Below the pieces are notes generated by a model. The model worked only from the letters and a program-made list of their open reading frames with translations, did not search any database and was not told where the DNA came from. A stretch of DNA of 54,444 nucleotides from Byssothecium circinans (lineage: Eukaryota > Ascomycota > Dothideomycetes > Pleosporales > Massarinaceae). Below, piece after piece: positions 1-11,737 of this stretch (position 1 is its first letter; each line of letters opens with the position of its first letter). Made by a program: the position numbers and the translations under genes. The stretch lies in assembly GCA_010015675.1 (NCBI GenBank), contig ML977036.1:115843-170286 (forward strand), written 5' to 3'.

Positions 1-1
1 A

Positions 2-112
2 GCTGTTGTGGAGCATGAGGATAGTAGGGAGGCTTCAGGTGCTGCAGCAGGCGCGACACCTATTCTATCACGACGCGGCCGCGCGATCAATACTCCAAAG
101 CGATTTCTATAG
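2..112 (+). pseudogene. C-terminal tail of a transposase-like ORF (runs in from the left edge)
   Basis: An open frame enters from the left edge and stops at 110-112. Its last residues read LSRRGRAINTPKRFL. A short R-x-GR-x(4)-P-x-R/K-F ending is typical of the C-terminus of fungal DDE transposases and some retroelement ORFs. A similar ending, TRSGRNIKLPRKFK, is found on the opposite strand at the right end of this window. Only 36 codons are visible, so the family cannot be fixed and the state of the rest of the element is unknown. The identification is an inference from the terminal motif. Confidence 0.3.
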
Positions 113-140
113 CGCAATATACTATTTGGGCCCTCTATAA

Positions 141-1500
141 CTCTCCGCTAGAATATCTCGTGATAATAGCTATTGTGTGAGGCTCTGCAGCCTCATTTCC
201 TATTGCTGTTTTGGTGTTCGGAGCGTGCGTCGCGCCGTCAACCTCGGTATCATCCAGGATTCAGATCAAGATTGGGCTGGGCAGTCGGTACAAATGGCCA
301 ACATTTATTCAAACGCTCTAGTCACTTTGGCCGCGCTTGATGCCGCATCTACGTCGGATGTATTTCTGGATTCCAGGAACATAGAACTACCCCAGCCGCA
401 AATCGAAGTTCAAGTTGAAGTGCGACATGGCGGCAAGGCTTGCGCCAAGAGAGAACGACCCTTTCTACGGAAACAGTACCCACATCACGATTGGTTCAAT
501 CGGCCATCTCATCTCCATTCCCGCGCGTGGTGTCTCCAAGAATGCCTCCTTTCTGAAAGAACTATATACTTCCAGTATAATCAAATGTTCTGGCAATGTA
601 CAGAAGCTTGGTTTGGGGAGGGAAGTGCTAAGCACGGAGATGAAGATGCGCACGACGTAGTGACCACGCTCAAGATGCGGGCCGAGCATCGTGACTGGCG
701 AGACTACGGCCTGAGAAGAGCGAGCTGCAGGTCTTCAGATGTGGCCAAAACCTCCGAGGAATCCCACACAAATCCATACGTCGTCTAGCGTAGCATGGTA
801 AAAGAATTCCAAACACGAAATATCACACGGGATAGTGATCGATTGCCTACTATGGCTGGATTGGCATCCGCTTTCCAACGCGCAAACCCATATGAGTATT
901 ACACCGGGCTTTGGGGCCGCGATATGCATCACGGACTCCTTTAGGCTGTGAACCCAAACCGACGGGGCATTCCTTACTCCTCTCCGCTTGGCAAAGCAGC
1001 TCCCACACATTGCTCTACACCCGTCCTGGAGCTGGGCAACTACCAATCATCACATTTTATACCCCAGCGTAGGTTTGTCCAGTATCAAATGGGATGCTAG
1101 AACAGAACTAGATCATGAGCTTTGCACCGTTGATCACGTCCAGACTAACATCTGCACAGCAGACCCCTTTGGTCAGGTGGACGGCGGAAAATTGGAATTA
1201 CGCGGTCCTTTCCAAACTGTCAGCCACTCAACTATTACCTCACTGACCAACAAACCCGCTCATGTAGAATGGTGGCTGGACAACAGTGTCTTTGGCAGAG
1301 CGGACTTCCGGAAATGGGATGAATTTGATTGCATTCTCATTGGTTTGGCTAAAGGAAAGCCTATAGGACTCATTCTTTCTAGGATTCTAGAAGGAAGATA
1401 TCGTAGGATTGGGGTGGTGCAATTTTCGTACGTCAAGGATCAGGATTTGTGGGAGTGGCAGAAGGCCTGGAATACCTATCATAGTATAAGCATTGTCTAG
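141..1500 (+). pseudogene. HET-domain (heterokaryon incompatibility) pseudogene
   Basis: This is the remains of a HET-domain gene; such proteins trigger cell death when incompatible hyphae fuse. Frame 3 (141-944) shows LISYCCFG, resembling the start of the HET domain, then directly NLGIIQDSDQDW, an IYSNALVTLAALDA block and a RAWCLQECLLSERTIYF block. The canonical middle of the first half is missing, so there is an internal deletion. TAG stops at 786-788 and 942-944 replace residues that are normally Trp: the Trp ahead of the 'S-x-R-x-LT..DRLPA' block, and the Trp after 'GLW..DL...LL'. After 944 the frame shifts, and frame 1 carries PSWSWA (1021-1038) and the usual C-terminal part to the stop at 1498-1500. 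No ATG is visible at the 5' end. The gene is dead; family assignment is strong from motif order. Confidence 0.75.
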
Positions 1501-2270
1501 ACGAGAATTACATAACATTTGGCTTTTCTAGATACATAATGCAATTCGTTCCTGGCGAAAACTTGTACGATAAACGATTAGGTCGAGATGCGGAGGTCGA
1601 CAGTATCGTCAAATTCAAGAACAATGTGTGCTTGGTTTGTTGAAGTCGCTTCGAAGGATCGGAAAGTTGGTCGTGTGTAGCTAACGATTTTGTCCCTGGG
1701 CATTTTCTTCTCGTCTAACTTTCCACCGGAAAGCCTTTCGTTCTTTATGCTTCTCCCATCTTCGTCCTCTTCCAATTCTTTCCGTCTGTCGTCCGTTCCA
1801 CGACGGTCAGGGAGCCTTGGAAATGCAATGATCCTCCCCTTGGCCTTACATAGATGGTATTCTCCCAAACCCACACATATTGCTTGCTCAGATTCTGCTT
1901 CTATTTCCTCCACGCTCACATTCATCCTGCGCGGAGAGTCCTTCAGCCCGGGAATGGGACTTGAGTGATCCGGAGGGACGTCAGTTGAGTGTGTACCGGC
2001 TATATATCATAAGAAGCAAGCACATTGGCTGGAATTACGTACGAGTGGTGAGGGACTGGATCGTGTACGGAAACGTGTGGATGATGTTGTACGAATGGAA
2101 TTTGCGAGGAAAGGAAAGAAGGTGAGGGAAGGATGAGGGTGGAATTTGTGGTTGATTTGGCAGAATGGGGCGTAGAGGATGTGTTCAGCTTCTCTGCATT
2201 AGTCATCCTTTATTCTTACTCCCTACGTGAAAAGCATAGGTACCCTATATCAGAATCTCTTGTACTTTCA
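1501..2270. other. intergenic, no recognised gene
   Basis: This lies between the HET pseudogene and the 3' end of the F-box-like gene. The longest open frames (about 115 codons on the minus strand, 92 on the plus) show no family motif and overlap one another. I see no repeat or RNA gene. Confidence 0.5.
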
Positions 2271-3347
2271 TCAATCAAAGTCAACCCGCCTCGGCCCCAA
2301 CCCAACAGCATTGCCGTTCATCAAGTACGCTACCGGCTCCCTCTTCACCTCCTCATTCAGATCCGGTGGCGGAACAGAGTACCTAGGAAACACTTCCTCA
2401 CCCTTGGCATGCTCCGCCTTCGTGTCAATCCTATGCATACAACTCCACTCATCTAAATACAACTCCTGCACTTTATTCATACTCCCATACCACCTCTCTC
2501 CTAATCCAGCCCCAGGTATGTCCGGATTCAGTCTAAACGCTTTCCCGCTTCCGCCCGCCGCGCCGTGGTTTTCAAAGTGCTTCAAACTCGCTATCGCCCA
2601 TAGCATCTCTTCATTCTCAGCGTAGTAGTCGCTCAACCGCTTCCTCCGGATCTGTTTCCGGAGCTCGATTTCAGCGGCTGCCCAGGGGAGCGGGTAGTCT
2701 GATATACCAAGTTTCTCGTTCTTGGCTATGCGGGCGTCGTTCGCTTGGATTTTTGCGTTTGTTTCCGTGTGCCAGCATTGCTTCAGCGTGTGGAAGAGGG
2801 CTTGCTCGCGGAAGAAAAGTGTGTACATGCGCCGCCAGTCGAACGTAATCTCGCGCTTCGAAATATCGATATCCAGCTCAGGTATCTCGGTATCGCTCAC
2901 CATGCCATCCACACTAATCGTAAAACTCGGCATCTCCGCCCTCCACCCCCTTACGTTCCCCTCCCACCGTTCCATCATCCGATCATACTCCTTCCTCTTC
3001 CCGCCTCCAATCTCGCTCCTCCGTCGTTTATCCTTGAACACCACCTTCCCCTTCTCTCTCCCGCCGTCTTCACGCTTCACGCCTAGCTCGAAGTGTGAGA
3101 ACGAGGTCGGTATTTCGGGCCGCTTGCTCTTCCCGCCTAAATTGTACTTTTCGAGGTGGAAGTCGATGAATGTATTGCGGATTGCGTGTTCGGCGAAGAC
3201 TTGCTCGGTGTAGGCGAGGAATGTGTGCGAGGTGTGACGGCAGGAGGTCCAGAGGTGGACGAGGGAGGTGTTGAAGGTTAGGATGCGGATCCAGAGTTCC
3301 GGGGGGAGGGATGGGCATTGCGGGGTGCGCTGTGGGATTTCTGGCAT
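2271..3347 (-). CDS. F-box-like protein, 358 aa, single exon
   Basis: An intact uninterrupted frame runs from an ATG at 3347 to a stop at 2271. Residues 13-25 read SLPPELWIRILTF, the opening of a fungal F-box-like domain (L-P-x-E-[IL]-x-x-x-I-[LF]); the first helix continues to about residue 45 with paired Cys/His in SCRHTSHTF. The rest is charged and hydrophilic (Lys/Arg/Glu-rich at about 65-130), with no membrane segment or signal peptide. F-box proteins usually act as substrate receptors of SCF ubiquitin ligases, but many fungal proteins with this N-terminus are uncharacterised and no substrate domain is recognisable here. It stands alone among decayed sequence; nothing suggests an operon-like partner. 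Confidence 0.75.
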   Translation of the reverse strand: MPEIPQRTPQCPSLPPELWIRILTFNTSLVHLWTSCRHTSHTFLAYTEQVFAEHAIRNTFIDFHLEKYNLGGKSKRPEIPTSFSHFELGVKREDGGREKGKVVFKDKRRRSEIGGGKRKEYDRMMERWEGNVRGWRAEMPSFTISVDGMVSDTEIPELDIDISKREITFDWRRMYTLFFREQALFHTLKQCWHTETNAKIQANDARIAKNEKLGISDYPLPWAAAEIELRKQIRRKRLSDYYAENEEMLWAIASLKHFENHGAAGGSGKAFRLNPDIPGAGLGERWYGSMNKVQELYLDEWSCMHRIDTKAEHAKGEEVFPRYSVPPPDLNEEVKREPVAYLMNGNAVGLGPRRVDFD

Positions 3348-3626
3348 TTTGGGCCTAAAAGAAGGGGGGAATGAAGGCTTGGATGTTGCGTGAGGGGTTG
3401 CGACGGGGAGGTTCGTCTGGCGTTTGGTGGGATGGGAGCCTGTATCGTATGACGAGATGCATGACTCGTGGAATGCTTACATAATCAGCTTAGATGACTT
3501 GAATTCATTTCCTCTCTTGTTCATTTCACTTTTTCTCTCCATCACCATAAAGATCATCTCTGGATTCTCATCGTATCGATCCATGCAGTTTCTCAACGCT
3601 TTGCTTGCCTTTAGTATTATTCACAA

Positions 3627-4128
3627 TCAGCACTGCATCACAAGATAGTCAGGTTTCCCCCCCGGCTCCTCTCTCCACGAAGGGATCTCCTCATCTATAT
3701 ACTCTATCGAAGTCGACCAATACTGAATTAAACTGCGAGTATCGGCACCCTGAACGTCCGCAATCATCCCTGAACCCTTCTACTCCTTCTCGTCCCACTC
3801 ATTTCTTCCCTCCAAAAGGCGTTGCGGCTTGTGGCCCTTCAACGTCATTCAAATAACTTGAGACGCATTTCGAAAACCCGATCTTCGGTTGGTCATCGTA
3901 AAAGCTATCGTACTTTTCGTCCAACGCATCAGGCAAACTATACACGTTACGCTGAAGATGCAGCGTACGCCATGGATGACGACAGCTGTCGCCCTTGCAC
4001 GAGCTATATGCCACCCCTCCATAACTTAACTTGAAAAATGCACTGTGGCTTTCTCCATACACGCATCTGCGACCTACGCAATGAATTGGTACAAGCCTAA
4101 GGGCATTGGCAGACCTTTCATCGTCCAC
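3627..4128 (-). pseudogene. decayed 3' fragment resembling a fungal arylsulfatase
   Basis: The minus frame 4128-3799 has the cadence of the C-terminal end of fungal arylsulfatases: a Cys..C-x-x-PW..LH block (CRHPWRTLHLQ), SLPDALDEKYDSFYDDQP, then F-x-x-C-x-x-x-YL-x-x-x-EGPQ. In this family the block follows the sulfatase domain. The frame stops at 3799. A different frame continues with protein-like sequence (DVQGADTRSLIQYW to DYLVMQC) until a stop at 3627, so a frameshift is likely if both belong to one ancestor. I found no N-terminal half with the sulfatase C-x-P-S/T-R signature. The match is from memory of family pattern only, so confidence is modest. Confidence 0.35.
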
Positions 4129-5184
4129 AACCTAATACCCGATAGTTCCTATCCACGAGCAATCAACAATGGTGAACCCTTTTTACTCATCTACTCTAGC
4201 CTTCGTTCAATCGCCCTAGCCGAATTCGCGACATTTTGCTGTCTCGCGTTGGCAACAACTTCATGCAACTGCATGGCATACTTGGATTCGATACATTCTG
4301 GTCCTCCCTTTGTGCGTCCACGGCGCTCTTCGGCGGGTTCCATTTGCTCGCCATTCGGGCACTCTTCCCTACCAGAACTGAGAGGGCTGCGTAGCTTGCT
4401 ACGTGCGGGATATCTGCTATAATTCCTATGATTAGCCTCGCTTCCAAGGTACGCTTAAAAAGGTAGATCATATATCACGCTTTATTACTATCGTTTGTGC
4501 GGTCATATACGCTATTTGCGCGAGTAACTATTCTAGTATTGGCGTTTGCGGCGCTGAGGAGCCCGGACGAACAGGTGTATGTGGAGACGTGGGTGGTGAA
4601 ATTTGCCAAAGTTCAGTTGAGAGGAGGTTCTCCATATTCGATTAAGCCTATACTTCACCTTAGATAAATATGCGATAGTGGATAAGTAGTATGTAGACCG
4701 ACATGGTTATGAGCGAAAAAAAGTGCCTACCATTGTGCACTATAACGAAAGATCCCATGCATCGGCAGTAAATCTTATACTTCTAGCTGTGGAGGATATG
4801 ACAATCGTTGGATGGTTTTCGTGCGCTCTTTAGAGTCACAAGGGAATGGGACTATTTACAAGCTCCGCTCCATCAGCCCTATTATATGCGATTACATTTT
4901 GCTAGTTCAGCATACTATATTTTACCGGTTCTTCACCAGTGGAACTCAAAGTGAATAAAGTACGGGACGAATGGATAACATTTAGCGCTAAGTGGTAACA
5001 ATTTTTAATATAGTTTAGCATCGAACGAGAAACTGTTATTACCATTTCCTCTTTCAGAGTGGATAGGAGAGGAATAGCAGCATTAACGATGATGTTTTCC
5101 ACAACTTACACATATTTCCGCTGGAACGTTGGTTAGGAGAAAACGGAAAGAGGAAAAGAGTTCGATAGATGGTTCCTAAGATCC
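4129..5184. other. gene-poor, AT-leaning stretch with possible coding debris
   Basis: No intact gene. Short minus-strand frames (for example 4196-4471 and 4902-5102, the latter containing AIPLLSTLKEEMVITVSRSM) look protein-like in composition but lack recognisable motifs and are broken by stops. Composition is visibly more AT-rich than the flanking genes, as expected for old degraded sequence. Confidence 0.4.
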
Positions 5185-5560
5185 TTAAGAGGAATTAGGT
5201 AGTGTGACGTTCGCATCAAATAAGACTTTACTGTTCAGAAGTAATCTAATATAGTCAAAGAATACCTCACCAATGCTATCATACTTCCAGCCCTGCGTAT
5301 GGGGAAATATACTTGATCTTCGCCGCGTTTTGCGAAAGATTTGGTCCAAGGATACGACTGGAAGGTACAGGTAGAAATGAAGTGCCGTCGGCCTGTAAAG
5401 TTTGATTGTCACCACTCCCTGCTCAGATCGCTTTTTTTTTACTTACGGGGTGATCACTTCAATGCCCGTGAAGAATGAAACGAGGTTATCAAAGTCCACA
5501 TCAGTCCTGAGTACACAAAACTGACCGCCGAGCAGACTGTCTTGCGTTATTATTAACGAT
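5185..5560 (-). pseudogene. unidentified broken coding fragment
   Basis: Two protein-like minus-strand segments are adjacent: one ending FDNLVSFFTGIEVITP just before a GTAAGT donor-like site (5446-5441), and one from about 5415 down (VVTIKLYRPTALHFYLYL to DYIRLLLNSKVLFDANV). The donor is followed by an acceptor-like CAG near 5420, but the phases do not match, so the segments cannot be joined without a stop. I do not recognise the family. It could be the relic of a spliced gene or chance. Confidence 0.2.
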
Positions 5561-7850
5561 CATATCATGGGACGTCTTTTAGTGAGTTCACCGAGGAGCA
5601 CAATGAGCATGGAGTGAGCAGGTTTGAAGTCAAAGGTATTCCGTACCGATTCCGCGCCGAAGCATAACCATATCATCTTCAAACAGGTGAACGTGGTTCC
5701 TGAAGCGGCTGATTTACACAACAAATTGATCTCCAAAGGGACTATCAATGGTATTTCTCTTCACTTCCGAACACAGGCTGAGTTATCCACCACGGCACCC
5801 GTGAGCACAAGTTGTCACCCTCATCTTGCGACAAGTTGCTAGACTCTACCGTAAGAAGAAGACTTTATGCAACAACACTACACGGTCAACAAGCAAATGG
5901 CTTCTATCATCGCAACCTCTCCAGTGTCCAAGCCAGACACCCAGATCACCGTCTATTCGGACCGACATCGCATAACCCCGTATTTCTCGACTCTTTTCGT
6001 CCAAGCGATCCGTCCAGCTCCACCATGCTCGTCAGTGAGGCAAAAAGAGGAAGAAGATGAGGATCAGCGAGCGATGCAGGGCACACAGTTTGGAGCTTCA
6101 TTCATACTCAGCTATTGAACCCCTAATTCCAAGGCCATGTCGTATCTAGACATCTTCCCACAACATAATGTCATGAACGGCCCGAATACATCCCCCGTTT
6201 CGAAACCCGTGATACCATCGGAGGAATACAGTATCCGACCTTGTTCACTACTATGCGAACTCGTGTGAAGCTAGATATTAGTAATAACCGCTACAAACCT
6301 GGCCCTGGTAGCCCTCCATCCGAGTTCTTCAACTCGCGATGGCCGCAACTCCAACTACATGCGAAGTTCGAGACATGATCACATGTCGGAGATCGTGATG
6401 ACGGATAGCCTAGGTATCGGGTGCCGTAGCCGGAAGAGACTCGACGAAGCCGATACATCGCCAATCGCTCGCAACCATACATCTTAGCGAGCAAAGAGAA
6501 AAGCGATTGCGAGAACAATAATCCGCCAATCGCTACTTGTTTGCTTACATGTATTCGGTCAACCGCCGTGAAACCGTTGGGAGGAGATGCCCACGTGCAT
6601 AGTAAGACTCCGCTCCGTAGGGCTTGTCGAGCATTCGAATCCTTCATCCTTCGCCTTGGTGTACTTGCATACACCCCATTATGAGGTATATCCCGCGAGA
6701 CTAGACCGCAGACGTGCTGAGACGATCATGTTCGAATAATGAGGCTTGCATTTTGATGTTCGGTGGTGCTTCATGATCAGCAACTATCTCTTACCCAAAG
6801 ACGTGGAAAAGGCCGGGCCTTTGTGCTGGGGTTTGCGATGTTTCAAATCTCCCTTCACGTATCTTACGACACGTCGTGACATCAAGACTTTCGAAACCAT
6901 CTGATGGGGTAATGGAATGCTGTATGTATGTGGGGGAGGGGTTGTAAGGTATGGGCCACGGGTTCGCATTCGAACCCGAGAACCAAGGTCTCTTCCAGTT
7001 GCCCATTGATTTCCCCGCCTCGGCGCTGCATTCCTAACAGGTGCCATAAGCGAGACCCTGTTTATTACTGAGACGAGACAAGACGAGACCGCGACACGAG
7101 AACAAAATCTCCCTTCAACGGTCACACTCTCCGACCATGCAATCGGAAATCCTTAGTCCCAATCACCTCGCTACGTACCATGGTAGTCACTGGTAGGACA
7201 TGTTATACGACACCGAGATAGCGTTCAAGCTTGTAAGCCTGCCAGTATTTATCCGATGCGCGTGAGGCGGAGATACCAAGGGATACAGAGCCATGGGTCG
7301 CGATCCCACAGCTGGGGATACAACGGCCAGAGCTTCCAGGATACAGTAGGTGTCTTACTGTAACTGTGCCACGCCATTCGATCCACCGGCGCGTACGGTG
7401 ACAGGCCCACGGAATATGTCGCGAACCCATGCTTATGTATGTACGGCGCGCTGGGTACAGTAACCACATCAGTCTCCGGTATACAGGCAACAGAAGCGAT
7501 ATAGCAAGGTGAAGCAAATAATCGCAAATTCTTGAGCGACGCGAACGCGACCTTCGCAGCTTTCTATCTGTGACACGGAACAAGGGGAGCGAGCCTGATT
7601 GCAGTGCAGTGCAGCGCAGTGCGGGCGGTGGTGCGGAAGCCCTGAGCGCTGGGTACGAGGTAGAAAACATGCTCGGAGAATGGCGCTTGCATTCCAGGCC
7701 TGGGAGAGGCACATCTCCGTCTGCAGCGCACTGGGCACAGCGAGGTGCATACCGTAAACGGCTAGCGGCGTGCCGAAAATACACTCCAGCCGTCTTGGAG
7801 GTGGACGGAGACGTGGTATGCTAGTGGAAGGTCCCGTTCATACGAGAGAG
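5561..7850. other. no recognised gene; one structured inverted-repeat patch
   Basis: Many short overlapping frames exist on both strands, none with a family motif or a credible exon chain. The only distinctive structure is the compound stem-loop listed separately at 6951-7006. A run of tandem CAGTG-like units (about 7600-7622) and repeated GAGAC words (about 7070-7095) are low-complexity. Confidence 0.4.
6951..7006. other. compound inverted repeat with three-way-junction geometry
   Basis: An outer stem pairs ATGGGCCAC (6951-6959) with GTTGCCCAT (6998-7006), 8 of 9 pairs. Inside it lies a perfect 8-bp hairpin, CGGGTTCG (6959-6966) with CGAACCCG (6971-6978), loop CATT. A second imperfect hairpin follows, GAGAACC (6978-6984) with GGTCTC (6987-6992). 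The whole is about 56 bases, too short for a normal nuclear tRNA, and I could not place A and B boxes. Confidence 0.4.
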
Positions 7851-10800
7851 CGGAAAGGACGAAGGAATGTTTGTGGAGTCAAGTCTTCGTTTTTCCCCAT
7901 TTCCTTTCAACACCGTCCGTCGGCCGGTCTTTCCCTCCACTCCTTCTTCTTCCCGCCTCACTATCATGCTCATCGTCGTGTTTGAATCGTAAGCCCTGCT
8001 CGCTAGATCATTTGCTAGATTAGGAAATACTTAGCTAGGTAAGTTCCGAAGGCGCATCCAACAATCGCAACGGTCATCTCATCTCATCTCGTCTCGCCTC
8101 GCACGCCCACCTAAATCTTGAGGCCAATAATGCAATTGCCAATCCCTCAACGGTTTTATCGCATCATTTCTCACCCCACAATGCCACAAAAACAACCACC
8201 ACCGCCGCCACCGCCACCACCAACAGCGTACATCATCCCATCCCGTCTAGCCCTCCACCTCCCTTCGCTCCACTACCTCCACCTCGTCGCTCTCACCGGA
8301 TCCCAAACCAAAAACCACTGACTCCGACTCGCTTGACCCTGATCCCACTACCCCGGTACAGTCAACAGTAATCCGCAAACAGCCTAACGCCCGCCCCGTC
8401 GCAACTCGGCCCTACACGGGGCGATCTCTGCGCACGCCCCCCCGGGCGTCGCATGCACGCGATATGCCGGGGGCCAGGGCCGGGGGCGGGCTTTTAGGTA
8501 AAACGTTCGCGCTTGGCTCGGCAGATTCTTAATATATTTCCTTTGGGACGGCGGGGGATGGATTATTTATTTATTAGGGATTTGATTTTGGGGAGGATCA
8601 GATCGGGGGGTTGGAGGTAACGCGATTGGGGAATATTTCGCTAGCGTTGCGGGGAGGGGAATTTTTTAAATGGGGTAGTTAGTAGTGGAGGTATTAAGTG
8701 TTCCAAGGTTGGGATTGAATTCGTTTTGAGTATTTGACATTTCCATTTTTTCTTCCTTTTTTTGCTTTTTCTTGATAGGTGGGTAAGCTGCGTAAAAGCG
8801 CGTCGTGCAGAAAAGCTTCGCGGGCCTTGGTTGGTGGCAATGGAGTGAGATTCCTGTCTCCCGAGTGGTTGGCTGCGGGTGCGAGACAGGCCTTTCCAGT
8901 CCCTTACGGAGAACCTTACCCGTGAGCATGACCTCGGAGTCGGAAAGCCATCCTCACGCCATGCATGTCGTCAGCATGTCGCTCGCACGCACGCGCTGCA
9001 CGCACAGGGTACATAAAACGGGTCCACGTGTGAAAGGGAAAAAGGGCGATGCACGGTCCCATGGCGGTTCTCGACTCCTTCACGGCGGGTCCTTTATTTC
9101 TCCCCCTCCCTTCCTTCAACCTAATTCGTCTAAAGGACAGGAATAGATACCCTGGGCCTGGGCCTGGCCCTGGCGAGGCAGGGACAGGATGATGATTTTT
9201 TGGACTTGAGTTTTGGGTGAGAATTTTGTGATGAGGAAGGGAGAGGGAGATGATTGGTTTGGGGGTTTGAGCCGCATGATGAGGTAAGGAATGCGAGGTG
9301 CAACCTGTGTATATGTGCACTCTCTTTACAGTAGTGTGATGCGCGCCTGCGAGCTGAAAGGATTCATCATCGTTATCACTGTGTCAGTGTTATTATCGTA
9401 TCCTCATCAACTTAACGGTGTGTATCTGGTCTTGGAGATTTCAATTTGGAAGCCATCGCATGAATGCGAACGCGAGCCAGCTGCAGTACATGATCTGTCA
9501 GACGCGCTGTGAGATTTGCGTGTCTACCTTACATATGTTTATGTGAAGCTCAGCTGTTCCAAGCGAGTCACGACGGTGACGCTGATTCATGAAATCCGCG
9601 ATCCCTGATGAGCCTCAGCCAAGGCCCAAGCGGAGAGAAACGATGGGTTACCTAAATCTGTCATGAGAGCAGGGGCCTCGTGTTTTCCTCGGCACCCATA
9701 TTTGCTCGGCGACCCATGAATTACAGCTACACGCAGGCACATTTTATGTTATTCACAAGGCTAAGCCACATTCCATCCACACATGTAAACCTACCCGCGC
9801 ATCGAAAACCCTCCCTTCCGTTATCCGCATCTAAAAAATAGCCTGGATCCACGCTTATGATGGAGAAATACAATAGCATGAACATGAAAGTTTCACCCCA
9901 ACGCTCTCATCAAACGCCCCAACGCAACACAACTCCCCGCATCCCAACCCAGTCACTCTTAACCAGCGCCATAGCATGACCGAACGACGGCACGGCACCG
10001 CGCAACGGCAAAGCGCAACGCCACGGCAGAAGGCGATTCACAGCCCACAACAAACTAGTCCACAGCTGGGGAAACGGTGCGTAGTTCATCCACCCATCTA
10101 CGTTCCTATGCGACACATCTAATATCTCACACCGATCAACTCGACAAAAAACGCCCAACCTGAAAACACTGGTGCGAAACCTTGTTCAACTCCCCCTACA
10201 TACTCGCCGAAGTCCAACCAGCAGCAGCGCACAAGCAGCCAACCACCCGTTTTCAATATACAAGGTTCTAACATTCTTGGCTAGCGCGCAGCTGAATCAA
10301 GCTAGCGCTTTCCCTTTTCCCCAGGGCCCTGCATTGACTCGGCAGTCAGTGTATAGTGGTCTGATTATACACAAGCCGACGATCTATGCTTTTAAAATTA
10401 AACAATATCTGCGTAGTGCGCACGTGCAGGGAACGGGACCCGCATTAGGTAAAGGAGCGAAAGGAAGGAAGGAAGCAGACCCGTTTCACGGTTCCACGCC
10501 CGTCCCTAGTGAGCAAGTGTCTTGACTCAGTGCCCATAGTCCTCATCATCGGGTGCTATCGGGCCCGCTTAGCACCACGCTTCCCCCTAACTCCCGCGTC
10601 AGATGCCAGAGTCGCAGGCCCCGCTTCCTGATGATGTGTACACTGACACATGCGTGACGAGCCTGGCGACTGCGTTTGCGTTTGCGTTCACAATTTGCCC
10701 CCTGCTTTTACGGAGTACTTCGACATGCTGCTGCACGTCAGGACGCCTGATGCGGAGCGAGTAGGTACAGTAAGTGTGTCGCCAAAGCGACACTGTACAG

Positions 10801-11737
10801 TGTATTTCAAATCCTGAATAGGCGCGACACCCGAATTTGCGCGCGCGCGTGATGGACGGGGAGTATGGGTTGCCTGGGTGTTGTGCGTAGATGTTCGTGG
10901 TTAGATCATTAGCGGGCGGTTGGTGTGGGATGTGATGGTGTGCAGGGAGAGGATTCGGGGGGTACGCGTCCCGTAGATGTTGAGCAGGGCAGCAAGGAGG
11001 AAGAGAGTCTTTGAAGAGGGAAGAGAGAAAGCAAAACCATGGATAATAGGGACAGTGGAGTAAAGGTGCCGATTTTGCTTCGGACAGCATTATTTCAATT
11101 GGTGATCGCGACCTGGAGATCGCTTTCGGGTATTAGAGCTATGTAGTACAGCAGGCATGAAGAACAGTAGCGCTGACATGACGAGAAAGATGACGATGGA
11201 ATACAAGACAAGGCCGAAGCCAGTTGTCGACGAGGTAGCCGACTAGGCGCCTCAAGTAAAGGTAAACTCCGTAGTCCAATGTGATATATCCGTGGACAGA
11301 ACGCCTGAACGGCTGCACTGAGATGTGCGACGCGCTGCCGCAAGTCAATCCAGTTCGCTAAACAGAAGACGATGGAAATGAAACATCATAATGATAATAG
11401 AAGAAAATATGCGATGAAAGCCTGAGAACCCGCTGATAATGCCCTTGTTGCCGTATCTCCTGCATGATGATGATGATGGTGGTAGTGGGGTATCTCCATG
11501 GCCGTTCCATGCAAAAGGACTATCAGCCCTGTAGTGTCTCATTCTCTTTGGTAAAATTCCCGAGAATGAAAATGCTTTGTTAAGAGTGATGGGTAAGATA
11601 ATGTAGAAATCCGTAGTGTGAATGAACGGTCAATCATGAACCCATATAACTGACATTCACACCTGAATAAGGAAGTCGTACGGAGCAAAGCTTGGCGTGT
11701 CATAGCCGGGGCTTAGGTCGATAGTGCGAAGGATTAA
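7851..11737. other. long non-coding interval downstream of flbD
   Basis: Pyrimidine-rich tracts (about 7890-7980 and 8060-8110), a CCACCGCCG run (8195-8222), a GGGCCT tandem run (about 9152-9172), GCGTTT repeats (10672-10690) and an alternating GC run (about 10840-10852). Open frames such as 8118-8321 (with a nine-Pro run), 8805-9146, 8916-9320 and 10599-11090 are low-complexity or mutually overlapping with no family signature. I see no gene that I can support; non-coding transcripts are possible. Confidence 0.45.

Noticed and set aside
1578..1925. 115-codon minus-strand frame rich in charged residues
   Set aside because: No family motif, overlapped by other frames, no supporting promoter or splice context; not enough to call a gene.
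6951..7006. tRNA gene on the minus strand (GGTTCGAAT-like word)
   Set aside because: The T-arm-like word is part of an 8-bp hairpin; no A box, anticodon arm or 70-plus base length could be fitted.
8118..8321. Small frame with a nine-proline run
   Set aside because: The run comes from a CCACCG repeat in pyrimidine-rich DNA; no conserved part is visible.
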